From Micromonospora cremea (lineage in GTDB: Bacteria > Actinomycetota > Actinomycetes > Mycobacteriales > Micromonosporaceae): a DNA stretch of 64,000 nucleotides. A program made the translations under genes and the position numbers. How positions within the stretch are numbered: position 1 is the first letter of the stretch; the number at the start of each line of letters is the position of its first letter. The stretch spans positions 682,001-746,000 of the forward strand of contig NZ_FSQT01000002.1 of assembly GCF_900143515.1 (NCBI RefSeq), written 5' to 3'. Positions 1 through 8,524 of this stretch are shown piece after piece. The notes under the pieces were generated by a model, which was not told where the DNA came from, did not search any database, and saw only the letters and a program-made list of their open reading frames with translations.

Positions 1-36
1 CTCCTTGGACACGCGCTACCTCCGCTGCGACGGTAC

Positions 37-60
37 TGCCGGCGGTCCTGGCCGCCGGCA
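37..60. terminator. G/C-rich perfect hairpin
   Basis: A 9-bp perfect inverted repeat (37-45 and 52-60) has a 6-nt loop. It lies downstream of the leftward SIS-domain gene, before the window edge. There is no T-run, so a rho-independent terminator role is only possible. A second small hairpin (133-138 with 145-150, AGCCCG/CGGGCT) touches the stop codon of the same gene. Nothing else is supported in 1-149. Confidence 0.35.
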
Positions 61-149
61 GCAACGCCAATGCCCCACCCGGCCGAGCGCGAAACTGGTT
101 CACGACACCGGTCGGTCACCTGCCCGACATTAAGCCCGTCCGAGCGGGC

Positions 150-899
150 TCAGGAGCCGCGCCGGATGCGACCCGCGTACCGGGCCTCCAGCGCCGCGTT
201 GTGCGCGTCGCCGTCCGGGATGTTCGCCGACAGGTAGACCGGGGGCCGCTCCCCCGCCGCCAGCAACCTGGCCACCACTTCCACGGTGACCTGCTGGGCC
301 AGCAGCGCCGCCGTGATCGAGGAGACCGCGCCCACCGCGCCACCGCCGGGCAGCGGCAGTGTCGCGTCGCCGTACGGCGCGCCGTTGTCGAGCACCACGT
401 CGGCGAGGTCCGCCAGCTTGCGCCCGGACGGGTGGCGGGAGGTCATCCGGCCGGAGTGCTGGGCGGAGGTGATCGCCACCAGCCCGTGACCGCGCTGCTT
501 CACCAGCGTGGCGAACTCCACCATCGCTCCGTTGACCCCGGAGTTCGAGGCGAGCACGAAGACGTCGGTGGGCCGCACCGGGGCCAGCTCGTACAGCCGG
601 TGCGCCACCGCCGGGTCCCGCTCCAGGAACGGGCCGAGCTGGTCGGCCGGTTCGCCGCCGAGCAGCACCAGGTCGCGCAGTGCGATCCGGTTGGTCGGCA
701 CCAGACCGCCCGCCCGGCCGGCGATCTCCATGGCGAGGGCCTCCGAGTGCCCGGTGCCGAAGGCGTGCACCACCCCGTCCGCGCGCACCGCGTCGGCGAT
801 CAGGTCAGCGGCCCGCCCCACCGCCGCTCGCTGACTCTCGGCCACCCGGCCGATCGTCTCGGTCACCACGGCCAGGTAGTCCTCGGCACTCACCGTCAT
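150..899 (-). CDS. SIS-domain protein (UPF0309-type putative sugar isomerase)
   Basis: This 249-residue cytosolic protein has a sugar-isomerase (SIS) fold, a family that binds phosphosugars or amino sugars. The phosphosugar-loop region FGTGHSEALAMEIAGRAGG (about residues 43-61) and a second loop around LASNSGVNGAMVEFA are typical of the bacterial UPF0309 SIS group. The ATG overlaps the stop of the upstream acetyltransferase in an ATGA, so the two are translationally coupled and probably act on related amino sugars. That functional link is inference. The exact substrate cannot be read from the sequence. Confidence 0.85.
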   Translation of the reverse strand: MTVSAEDYLAVVTETIGRVAESQRAAVGRAADLIADAVRADGVVHAFGTGHSEALAMEIAGRAGGLVPTNRIALRDLVLLGGEPADQLGPFLERDPAVAHRLYELAPVRPTDVFVLASNSGVNGAMVEFATLVKQRGHGLVAITSAQHSGRMTSRHPSGRKLADLADVVLDNGAPYGDATLPLPGGGAVGAVSSITAALLAQQVTVEVVARLLAAGERPPVYLSANIPDGDAHNAALEARYAGRIRRGS

Positions 900-1702
900 G
901 CGTCCTCCGTCGTCCGGTTGCGGGCCAGCCATTGCCCTGCGAAGTCGACCGCCGCCCGCTGGCGCATCAACCTCCCAGTCCCGGTGCCGACCCGTCCGGT
1001 ACGGACCGCTCCGGTCGCCTCCAGGTCCCGGCCCAACGCGCCGAAGTCGGTCTCGTCGAGCCGTACGTCCTGCCACCACACCCATTCGCGGCCACCGTCG
1101 GCGGTGCACACGGCCGCGCCCAGCCGATCCCGGCGCGGGGCCGGACGGCGGTACTCGGCCAGGTGCAGCGAGGTGTTCACCGTGTGATCCACACCGAGCA
1201 GCAGCACGCTGGCGTCGAGATCGTAGAGCCGGGCCAGCGGGGAGCCCTCGCCAAGCATGTCGGCCCGGGTGTGCCCGGCCACCACCTGTTCGGCGGCCGG
1301 GCCGAGGGCTGCGAACGACACGTGGGGGTGCGAGCTGCGCAGCGCTCCGGGCCAGCAGCGGACCGTCTCGGCGAACACGCCCATGAACCGGCTCGGGGTG
1401 ACCGCCGGATCGAATCCGGGCATCTCGGCGCGGATCAGTGGCCACCAGTCCACCGAAACCGGCGGGTTGCGCCACTGCGCGGGGTCGCTGTTGTCGGGGG
1501 TGTGGGTGGGCACCACGATCGTGCCGTCCGGGCCGAGCGCGTCGCGCAGGGCGAGCACGAGCGCGTGCGGCCCACCGCAGACGAAGCCCAGCGGGCGCAG
1601 CGCGGCGTGCACCAGCAGCGTCCCGCCGGGGCGTACTCCCAGCATGCGCAGCTGCGCGGCGATCGAGCGTCGGGTGCTCGGCTCGCCGGCGTCCGTCGTC
1701 AC
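896..1702 (-). CDS. AAC(3)-family aminoglycoside N-acetyltransferase-like protein
   Basis: This 268-residue member of the AAC(3)/YokD family would transfer acetyl from acetyl-CoA to an amino group. Family signatures include LLVHAALRPLGFVCGGP near the N terminus, VPTHTPDNSDPAQW (the conserved H-T-x-D-x-S-D-P region), a SSHPHVSFAALGP segment and LLLGVDHTVNTSLHLAEY near the C-terminal third. The start is a GTG preceded by GGAGGAGCACC. A short spacer separates it from the hydrolase behind, and its stop overlaps the SIS-gene start. It may be an intrinsic aminoglycoside-modifying enzyme or act on a cell-wall or metabolite amino sugar. The chromosomal setting does not decide this. Confidence 0.85.
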   Translation of the reverse strand: MTTDAGEPSTRRSIAAQLRMLGVRPGGTLLVHAALRPLGFVCGGPHALVLALRDALGPDGTIVVPTHTPDNSDPAQWRNPPVSVDWWPLIRAEMPGFDPAVTPSRFMGVFAETVRCWPGALRSSHPHVSFAALGPAAEQVVAGHTRADMLGEGSPLARLYDLDASVLLLGVDHTVNTSLHLAEYRRPAPRRDRLGAAVCTADGGREWVWWQDVRLDETDFGALGRDLEATGAVRTGRVGTGTGRLMRQRAAVDFAGQWLARNRTTEDA

Positions 1703-1725
1703 GGTGCTCCTCCGACCGACACGGC

Positions 1726-2556
1726 TCAGGCCGTTCCGTTGGCTCGGGCCAGGATCGCCTCGGAGAGCGGGCCCGGCGCGGCGTCCGGGATCCAGTGGCT
1801 CACCCCGGGCAGCTGCACGAAGCGGTAGTCCCCGGTGGCGTGGGCGGCGCACGCCTCGGCGGCGGTCCGGCCGATGGCGATGTCCTTGTCGCTCCACACG
1901 TACGTGGTGGGCACCGCGACCGGGCCGACGGCGGCCAGGTCGGCGCGGGACATCGCCCGGTACCAGTTCAGCGCGGCGGTCAGCGCCCCCGGCTCGCGCA
2001 TCGGGTCGGCGTAGTGGTCCACCCGGGACGCGTCACCCACCCCGGTGAGCATCTTGCGCAGTGCGGTGGCGTTCCACGCCAGCAGCACCTTCTCCGCCTT
2101 GTCCGGCTTGCGGAACAGCGCGATGTACGACGAGCGGGCCTTCTGCTGGCCGTCGGTGGCGAGGGCGTGCGCCATGGCCGCCGGATGCGGCACGGACACC
2201 GCGGTCAACGTACGGACCCGCTCGGGGTGCCCGGCGGCCAGCGCCCAGGCCACGATCGCACCCCAGTCGTGGCCGACCAGGTGGACGGCGTCCAGTCCGA
2301 GCGTGTCGAGCACCGCCACCGCGTCGGCGACCAGCTCGGGGATCCGGTAGTCGGCGACCGCCGCCGGCCGGGCGCCCGGCGAGTAGCCCCGCTGGTCCAG
2401 CGCGTACGTGCGCAGCCCGGCGGCGTGCAGCGTCGCGGCGACCTCGTCCCACTCGCCGGAGTGCTGGGGGAAGCCGTGCAGCAGCAGGACGGGCGCGCCG
2501 TCCGGCGGACCGCCGGCGCGTACGTCGAACGTGAGACCCCGTGCGTCAATCCGCAT
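1726..2556 (-). CDS. alpha/beta hydrolase, epoxide-hydrolase type
   Basis: This 276-residue alpha/beta hydrolase has the oxyanion motif HGFPQHSGEWD (about 27-37) and the nucleophile elbow GHDWG, in which Asp replaces the Ser of esterases, as in epoxide hydrolases and haloalkane dehalogenases. The C-terminal LPGVSHWIPDAAP carries the catalytic His, and YVWSDKD probably holds the acid. No signal peptide is seen, so it is cytosolic. It sits 23 bp upstream of the AAC(3)-like gene in the same direction and may share its transcript. Substrate unknown. Confidence 0.85.
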   Translation of the reverse strand: MRIDARGLTFDVRAGGPPDGAPVLLLHGFPQHSGEWDEVAATLHAAGLRTYALDQRGYSPGARPAAVADYRIPELVADAVAVLDTLGLDAVHLVGHDWGAIVAWALAAGHPERVRTLTAVSVPHPAAMAHALATDGQQKARSSYIALFRKPDKAEKVLLAWNATALRKMLTGVGDASRVDHYADPMREPGALTAALNWYRAMSRADLAAVGPVAVPTTYVWSDKDIAIGRTAAEACAAHATGDYRFVQLPGVSHWIPDAAPGPLSEAILARANGTA

Positions 2557-2670
2557 GATCGTCAGCCTACCCAGCCGACGTCGCCTGAATCGGACGCTGG
2601 GACGGCGGACGCCCTGCTGGGCCGGTACCCCTGGTCGGTGCTAGCGTCACCGAGACAACTTCACATCCGA

Positions 2671-2750
<80 letters not shown>

Positions 2751-2842
2751 TCGGTCGACCTCCAGCCGCGCCGTCGTCCGGTGCCACCGGGCGCGCGGCG
2801 TGCGTCTTCTCCTGGTTCGCAGTCAGGACTGGGAGCATCGAC

Positions 2843-3433
2843 ATGACATTCACCGACACCAACCGCTGGCGCACCATCGACATCGTGGTCGCCTCGGTGA
2901 TCGCGGTCGCCTTCGGCGTCATCTTCTGGGCCTGGGGCCTGGTCTGGAGCGCCACCGAGGGCGCTTTCGCCTTCTTTCCGCCGGCACAGACCCTGATCTA
3001 CGGCGTCTGGCTGATGCCGGCCGTGGTCGGCGGCCTGGTCATCCGCAAGCCCGGTGCCGCGCTCTACTGCGAGACGGTGGCCGCGGTCCTCTCCGCGCTG
3101 CTGGGCAGCCAGTGGGCCGGCACGGTGATCCCGCAGGGGATCGTGCAGGGTCTCGGCGCCGAGCTGGCCTTCGCCGCCTTCCGGTACCGGTCGTTCCGGC
3201 TGCCGACCGCGGTGCTGGCCGGCGCGCTGACCGGGCTCAGCGCCGCGCTCTTCGACTTCTTCGTCTGGAACGCCGACTACGAGCTGGCCGACTACCGCAT
3301 CCCGTACGCGCTGCTCACCATCGTCAGCGCCACGGTGGTCGCCGGCGCCGGCGGCTGGGCCCTCACCCGCGCCCTGGCCGACACCGGCGTCCTCGACCGC
3401 TTCCCGGTCGCCCGCGACCGCGCCGCCATCTGA
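2843..3433 (+). CDS. ykoE: ECF transporter substrate-binding membrane subunit YkoE
   Basis: This 196-residue integral membrane protein has about five or six hydrophobic helices. It is the S component of an energy-coupling-factor importer of the YkoE group (thiamine or its hydroxymethylpyrimidine moiety). Family-like features include the N-terminal WRTIDIVVASVIAVAFGVIFW, the WLMPAVVGGLVIRKPGAALY segment and the internal FFVWNADYEL. The TPP riboswitch directly upstream and the ATPase and T-component genes downstream fix the assignment. The ATG is preceded by GGGAG at good spacing. Confidence 0.93.
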   Translation: MTFTDTNRWRTIDIVVASVIAVAFGVIFWAWGLVWSATEGAFAFFPPAQTLIYGVWLMPAVVGGLVIRKPGAALYCETVAAVLSALLGSQWAGTVIPQGIVQGLGAELAFAAFRYRSFRLPTAVLAGALTGLSAALFDFFVWNADYELADYRIPYALLTIVSATVVAGAGGWALTRALADTGVLDRFPVARDRAAI

Positions 3434-3443
3434 CCCCGTCCGT

Positions 3444-3504
3444 GTCGATCATGAGGTTGGCGGTCGGGTGGATCTCCCGAAGCGCCGCCAACCTCATGAT
3501 CGAC
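3444..3504. repeat. 20-bp perfect palindrome between ykoE and ykoD
   Basis: Arms 3444-3463 and 3485-3504 are perfect inverted copies (outer sequence GTCGATCATGAGG...) separated by 21 nt. It lies between the ykoE stop and the ykoD start, and includes no U-tract. It may attenuate or stabilise the ykoEDC message, or be a dispersed intergenic palindrome. Two similarly built but different-sequence palindromes occur at 5822-5904 and 20861-20932. Confidence 0.8.
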
Positions 3505-3542
3505 GGGGCAGGGTGGAGCCGGCGGCGGGGCTGGGGGGTGCG

Positions 3543-4958
3543 GTGAGCGGGGTGCAGCTGCGGGGGTTCGGGTGGCGGCACGCTGGGCGGCTCGCCTGGG
3601 CCGTGCGTGGCGTGGACCTGCGGATCGAGGCTGGGGAGCGGGTGCTGTTGCTCGGGCCGTCGGGGGCCGGCAAGAGCACGCTGCTCAGCGCGCTGGCCGG
3701 GCTGCTGCCCGAGGACTCCGGCGAGCAGGAGGGCACCGTCGAGATCGACGGGCTCGACCCGCGCAAGGGTCGCGAACGGGTCGGCATCGTCTTCCAGGAC
3801 CCGGAGAGCCAGCTGGTGATGGCCCGCAGCGGCGACGACGTCGCGTTCGGGCTGGAAAACCGGGGGGTGCCGGCGGGCGAGATCTGGCCCCGGGTGGACG
3901 AGGCGCTGCGCCGGGTCGGCTTCCCGTACGACCGGGACCGGCCCACCGCCGCGCTCTCCGGCGGCGAGCAGCAACGCCTCGCCCTCGCCGGCGCGCTGGC
4001 CCTGCGCCCCGGCCTGTTGCTGCTCGACGAACCGACCGCCAACCTCGACCCGGCCGGGGCCGACCTCGTCCGGCGGGCGGTGGCCGGCGCGTTGGACACC
4101 GACACCACGCTGATCCTGGTCGAGCACCGGGTCGCCGAGGCGCTCCCGCTGGTCGACCGGGTGGTCGTCCTGGAGCCCGGCGGCGGGGTCCGCGCGGACG
4201 GCCCGCCCGAGGCGGTCTTCGCCGCGCACGGCGCCACCCTCGCCGCCGAGGGCGTCTGGGTGCCGGGTCACCCCATCGCCACCCGGCCGGCGACCGCCAC
4301 CCCCGGCGAGCTGCTGCTCACCGCCGACCGCCTCGGCCTGCCGCCCCGGCTGGCCCCCACCGACCTGGCGGTACGCGCCGGCGAGGCGCTCGCCGTACGC
4401 GGGCCCAACGGAGCCGGCAAGTCCACCCTGGCGCTGCTGCTCGGTGGGCTGCTCCGACCGGGCGCCGGCCGGGTCTCCGCGTCCGCCGAGCTGGCCGGGC
4501 CGGACCACCGCACTCCCCCGCACCGGTGGCGGGCGCCCGCGCTGGCCCGGCGGATCGGGTCGGTCTTCCAGGACCCGGAACACCAGTTCGTGACCAGCAC
4601 CGTCTTCGACGAGCTGGCGCTCGGCCCGCGCCGGACCGGCCAGCCCGAGGCGACCGTCAAGGCGACCGTGGCGGGGTTGCTGGACCGGCTGCGGCTGGCC
4701 CGGCTCGCCGCCGCCAACCCGTACACCCTCTCCGGTGGGGAGGCCCGGCGGCTGAGCGTGGCGACCGCCCTGGCCACCGCGCCCCGTCTGCTGATCTGCG
4801 ACGAACCCACCTTCGGCCAGGACCGGCGCACCTGGCGGGAGCTGGTCGACCTCTTCGCCGACCTCCGCGACGCCGGGCACGGCGTGGTCACCGTGACCCA
4901 CGACCCGGACTTCGTCGCCGCGCTCGCCGACCGCACCGTCACCCTGGAGCGATCGTGA
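3543..4958 (+). CDS. ykoD: Duplicated-domain ECF ATPase YkoD
   Basis: This cytosolic ATPase of about 471 residues has two fused ABC domains powering the YkoEDC importer. The first domain has Walker A GPSGAGKST, signature LSGGEQQ and Walker B LLLLDEPTANLD. The second has GPNGAGKST, LSGGEARR and LLICDEPTFGQD. I chose the GTG at 3543, just after a G-rich Shine-Dalgarno. Upstream in-frame starts would begin inside the palindrome at 3444-3504. Ykoc follows 19 bp downstream. Confidence 0.93.
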   Translation: MSGVQLRGFGWRHAGRLAWAVRGVDLRIEAGERVLLLGPSGAGKSTLLSALAGLLPEDSGEQEGTVEIDGLDPRKGRERVGIVFQDPESQLVMARSGDDVAFGLENRGVPAGEIWPRVDEALRRVGFPYDRDRPTAALSGGEQQRLALAGALALRPGLLLLDEPTANLDPAGADLVRRAVAGALDTDTTLILVEHRVAEALPLVDRVVVLEPGGGVRADGPPEAVFAAHGATLAAEGVWVPGHPIATRPATATPGELLLTADRLGLPPRLAPTDLAVRAGEALAVRGPNGAGKSTLALLLGGLLRPGAGRVSASAELAGPDHRTPPHRWRAPALARRIGSVFQDPEHQFVTSTVFDELALGPRRTGQPEATVKATVAGLLDRLRLARLAAANPYTLSGGEARRLSVATALATAPRLLICDEPTFGQDRRTWRELVDLFADLRDAGHGVVTVTHDPDFVAALADRTVTLERS

Positions 4959-4977
4959 CCGGCCGGAACAGCACCCG

Positions 4978-5778
4978 GTGATCAGCATCGAGCCGGTCGC
5001 CGCGCCCGGTGCGCCGCTGGCCCGCCGCAACCCGGTGGCGAAGGTTGCCGCCGCGCTGGTCTTCTCGTTCACCCTGCTGGCCACCCTGGACCCGGTGGCC
5101 CCGGCGATCGCCATCGCCGTCGAACTCGCCGTGCTGCCGCTGTTCGGCATCCGCTACCGGGTGCTGGCCCGCCGGGCCTGGCCGCTGCTGGTCAGCGCCG
5201 TCGGCATCCTGGTCACCCTGGTGCTCTTCGCCGCCGACCGGTCCGGCCGGGTCCTGCTGGACGCCGGACCGGTGCTGGTGACCACCGGAGTGCTGCTCAC
5301 CGCGCTCGGCCTGATCCTGCGGGTGCTCGCGGTCGCCCTGCCCGGCGTGATCGTCTTCGCCACCACCGACCCCACCGACCTGGCCGACGCGCTGATCCAG
5401 AACGCGAAGGCGCCGGCCCGGTTCGCCATCGGGGCGCTGGCCGCGTTCCGGCTGGTGCCGCTGCTCGGTCAGGAGTGGCAGATGATCAGCATGGCCCGGC
5501 GGGCGCGAGGCGTCGACGCCGGACGTAACCCGGCGGCGAAGCTGCGGCTGTTCGCCTCGACCGCGTTCGCGCTGCTGGTCGGGGCGATCCGCCGGGGCAC
5601 GCGGCTGGCCGTGGCGATGGACGCCCGCGGCTTCGACGCCGGCACCCCACGCACCGTGGCCCGCCGCCAGCCCTTCACCCGCGCCGACGCCGTGCTCATC
5701 GCCGCGGCCGCCGCACTGGCCGCCACCGCCCTCACCACCAGCGTCCTGCTGGGCACCTTCCGCCCCCTGCTCGGCTAA
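4978..5778 (+). CDS. ykoC: ECF transporter transmembrane (T) component YkoC
   Basis: This 266-residue inner-membrane scaffold subunit of the CbiQ/EcfT family couples the ATPase to the S component. There are about five hydrophobic segments in the first 200 residues. The coupling-helix motifs appear as ARRARGVDAG and MDARGFDAGTPRT, the A-R-G signatures typical of T components. The GTG start lies 19 bp after the ykoD stop, and it is the last gene of the riboswitch-controlled operon. Confidence 0.92.
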   Translation: MISIEPVAAPGAPLARRNPVAKVAAALVFSFTLLATLDPVAPAIAIAVELAVLPLFGIRYRVLARRAWPLLVSAVGILVTLVLFAADRSGRVLLDAGPVLVTTGVLLTALGLILRVLAVALPGVIVFATTDPTDLADALIQNAKAPARFAIGALAAFRLVPLLGQEWQMISMARRARGVDAGRNPAAKLRLFASTAFALLVGAIRRGTRLAVAMDARGFDAGTPRTVARRQPFTRADAVLIAAAAALAATALTTSVLLGTFRPLLG

Positions 5779-5821
5779 CCCCCCCGGGTCCCCACCCCCC
5801 GCGATCCCCGCGACCCCGGTC

Positions 5822-5904
5822 CCCCCGGCGATCTTGCAGTTGCTGTCGCCGATCTGTCCGCTATCTGCGTGATGTGGAGGCAGCAACTGCAAGATCGCCG
5901 GGGG
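5822..5904. repeat. 24-bp perfect palindrome, probable bidirectional terminator
   Basis: Two 24-bp arms (5822-5845 and 5881-5904) are perfect inverted copies, with a 35-nt loop. It lies between the convergent ends of ykoC and the Ala/Pro-rich gene. The position suggests transcription termination for both. No T-run follows. The architecture resembles the palindromes at 3444-3504 and 20861-20932. Confidence 0.8.
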
Positions 5905-5924
5905 TGGGGGTGGGGGGTGAGGGT

Positions 5925-6350
5925 TTAGCTGCGGCGGAAGGCGTAGCGGCGGCTCTGGCCGGCTGGTTGACCACGCCCGCCGGCCGAGCGCGTCCCGCCA
6001 CCCTGCGGCGGTCCGGCCGTCGGTGCCTTCGGTCGCCCGGCCACCTTCGGCAGGTCTGCCACCGCCGGCGCGTCGACCGCTGCCGGCACGTCGACCGGCG
6101 GCACCAGCTCACCCGGTACCACCGCCGGCAGAGCCGGCTGATTCAGCACCGCCGGCAGAGCCGGCTCGACCAGCGCTGCCGGCTCACCCAATGCCGCCGG
6201 AAGCGCCGGCTCGACCAGGAGAGCCGGTTCGACCGCGAGGTCCACGTCGGGGCGGGTTGGTAGGAGCGCGTCATGGCCGGCCGTCGGGTCTGCGCCGGCG
6301 GACGTGGGTGCCTTGGTACGGGACTTCTTCCGATTGCGCCTGGCGGGCAT
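5925..6350 (-). CDS. Ala/Pro-rich low-complexity protein
   Basis: This 141-residue protein has a basic N terminus (MPARRNRKKSRTK), a middle of repeated EPALPA/EPALL units (about residues 40-75) and a Gly/Arg-rich tail ending RYAFRRS. No fold or enzyme motif is recognised. The ATG has a clear AAGGAGG Shine-Dalgarno with 5-nt spacing, which supports it as a real gene despite its composition. DNA repeats around 6120-6220 (GCCGGCAGAGCCGGCT-like) encode the repeated units and could expand or contract. It may be a nucleoid or cell-wall associated disordered protein; function unknown. Confidence 0.6.
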   Translation of the reverse strand: MPARRNRKKSRTKAPTSAGADPTAGHDALLPTRPDVDLAVEPALLVEPALPAALGEPAALVEPALPAVLNQPALPAVVPGELVPPVDVPAAVDAPAVADLPKVAGRPKAPTAGPPQGGGTRSAGGRGQPAGQSRRYAFRRS

Positions 6351-6639
6351 CCGGGCCTCCTTCGGTGCCGACCGTCACGGCCGTTCCCGCGTTCCGGCGG
6401 TCGGTCGGCTCGGCTGGTGACCGTCGTACCGCGACGGTCGAGAGGAATGGGACTGCTCACCGGGGTCGGGCAGGACCAGCACCGCATGCGGCGGGTGGGG
6501 ATGCGGGACGCCCGGGAGCGCACGGACCGCGGCGCGGGGCGGCGGGCCGGCTCGGAAGTGGGGCGTCAGTTACGCATGCCCGCACGCTATCCGGTGGGCG
6601 GGCACCGGCGCATCCGGTTTTCCTGGCAGCATCAGCGGC

Positions 6640-6936
6640 ATGCTGATCGCGTTCTCGATTACCCCGCTCGGTGTCGGTGAGTCCGTCGGTGACCTGGTCG
6701 CCGACGCGGTACGGGTGGTCCGCGAGTCCGGCCTGCCCAACCGGACGGATGCCATGTTCACCACCGTCGAGGGCGAGTGGGACGAGGTGATGGCGGTGGT
6801 GAAGCGGGCGGTCGACGTGGTGGCCGCGGGGGCGCCCCGGGTGAGTGTGGTGCTCAAGGCCGACGTCCGGCCGGGGGTGACCGACGCGCTCACCGCGAAG
6901 GTGACGCGCGTGGAGGACCGGCTGGCCCAGGGCTGA
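6640..6936 (+). CDS. MTH1187/YqgV-family thiamine-binding-type protein
   Basis: This 98-residue single-domain protein of the UPF0045/MTH1187 family has a ferredoxin-like alpha/beta fold related to the YkoF thiamine/HMP-binding domain. It begins [18 protein letters not shown] and has the central [20 protein letters not shown], both family hallmarks. It is cytosolic and usually oligomeric. Lying only about 0.9 kb downstream of the riboswitch-controlled thiamine transporter, it may bind or buffer thiamine, though it has its own upstream region and no riboswitch was seen there. Confidence 0.88.
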   Translation: MLIAFSITPLGVGESVGDLVADAVRVVRESGLPNRTDAMFTTVEGEWDEVMAVVKRAVDVVAAGAPRVSVVLKADVRPGVTDALTAKVTRVEDRLAQG

Positions 6937-7039
6937 GCGCCACCACTCGGTGACCGGCTGTCGACGAGGCGGCCCGCTCCGCCGCGCACCGCGATACGGT
7001 CGCAGCACGGCAGTACGACGGTGAGAGGTGGCGGCACGG

Positions 7040-8482
7040 ATGGCTGAGCAGGCGACGGCGCAGATCGGCGTGACCGGGCTGGCGGTGATGGGCCGCAACC
7101 TGGCCCGCAACCTGGCCCGCAACGGCTTCACCGTGGCGGTGCACAACCGTTCGCCGGAGCGCACCCGCAGCCTGATCGCCGAGCACGGCGACGAGGGCAC
7201 GTTCGTGCCCGGCGAGTCGATGGCCGACTTCGTGGCGTCGCTGGAACGGCCCCGCGCGGTCATCGTGATGGTCAAGGCGGGTGCGCCCACCGACGCGGTG
7301 ATCGACGAGCTGGTGCCGCTGCTGGAGGAGGGCGACATCGTCGTCGACTGCGGCAACGCCCACTTCGCCGACACCCGCCGCCGGGAGGAGGCGTTGCGGG
7401 GGGCCGGGCTGCACTTCGTCGGCACCGGCGTCTCCGGCGGCGAGGAGGGCGCGCTGCTCGGGCCGAGCATCATGCCGGGCGGTTCGACCGAGTCGTACGC
7501 CAAGCTCGGGCCGATGTTCGAGAAGATTTCCGCCCACGTGGACGGGGTGCCGTGCTGCCGGCACATCGGGCCGGACGGTGCCGGGCACTTCGTCAAGATG
7601 GTGCACAACGGCATCGAGTACGCCGACATGCAGCTCATCGCCGAGGCGTACGACCTGCTCCGCGCGGGCCTGGGCGCGAATCCGGCCGAGATCGCGGAGA
7701 TCTTCCGGGGGTGGAACGGCGGCGAGTTGGAGTCCTTCCTCATCGAGATCACCGCCGACGTGCTGGCCCACCACGACGCGGCCACCGGCCGGCCCTTCGT
7801 CGACGTGGTGCTGGACCGGGCCGAGCAGAAGGGCACCGGGCGGTGGACGGTGCAGAGCGCGCTGGATCTGGGCGTACCGATCACCGGGATCGCCGAGGCG
7901 ACGTTCGCCCGCTCACTCTCCGGGCACGTCGACCAGCGGGAGGCGGCCCGCCGGGCCTTCCCGGACGCCGGTGAGAAGTGGCAGGTGACCGATCGGGAGG
8001 CGTTCGTCGAGGACGTCCGCCGGGCGCTGCTCGCCTCGAAGATCGTCGCGTACGCGCAGGGCTTCGACCACATCCGCGCCGGCAGCCGGGAGTACGACTG
8101 GGACATCGATCTCGGCGGCACGGCGACCATCTGGCGGGGTGGCTGCATCATCCGGGCCCGCTTCCTGGACCGGATCCGCGAGGCGTACGACGAGCAGCCC
8201 GAGCTGTCCACGCTGCTGGTGGCGCCGTACTTCGCCGAGGCGGTCGGCGCGGGCGTGCCGAGCTGGCGGCGGGTGGTGGCCGACGCGGCCCGGGCGGGGG
8301 TGCCGACGCCGGCGTTCTCGTCGTCGCTGGCGTACTTCGACGCGTTGCGCGCCGAGCGCCTGCCGGCCGCGCTGATCCAGGGCCTGCGGGACAACTTCGG
8401 CGCGCACACCTACCAGCGTGTCGATCGCGAGGGCTCGTTCCACACCACCTGGGCGGGAGACCGCGCCGAGTCCCCGGCCTGA
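7040..8482 (+). CDS. gnd: 6-phosphogluconate dehydrogenase (decarboxylating)
   Basis: This enzyme of about 480 residues oxidises 6-phosphogluconate to ribulose 5-phosphate with NADP in the pentose phosphate pathway. It has an N-terminal Rossmann motif GVTGLAVMGRNLARN, the substrate signature GVSGGEEGALLGPSIMPGG, the catalytic region GHFVKMVHNGIEYADMQ and a C-terminal tail of full-length type. The ATG at 7040 is chosen because GAGAGGTGG lies 8 nt upstream; a GTG at 7028 is the alternative. Single gene, convergent with the pirin gene. Confidence 0.96.
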   Translation: MAEQATAQIGVTGLAVMGRNLARNLARNGFTVAVHNRSPERTRSLIAEHGDEGTFVPGESMADFVASLERPRAVIVMVKAGAPTDAVIDELVPLLEEGDIVVDCGNAHFADTRRREEALRGAGLHFVGTGVSGGEEGALLGPSIMPGGSTESYAKLGPMFEKISAHVDGVPCCRHIGPDGAGHFVKMVHNGIEYADMQLIAEAYDLLRAGLGANPAEIAEIFRGWNGGELESFLIEITADVLAHHDAATGRPFVDVVLDRAEQKGTGRWTVQSALDLGVPITGIAEATFARSLSGHVDQREAARRAFPDAGEKWQVTDREAFVEDVRRALLASKIVAYAQGFDHIRAGSREYDWDIDLGGTATIWRGGCIIRARFLDRIREAYDEQPELSTLLVAPYFAEAVGAGVPSWRRVVADAARAGVPTPAFSSSLAYFDALRAERLPAALIQGLRDNFGAHTYQRVDREGSFHTTWAGDRAESPA

Positions 8483-8524
8483 CGGCACGTCGCCTGGCCC
8501 TCTGCCCGTCACCGGGTGCGGGGG

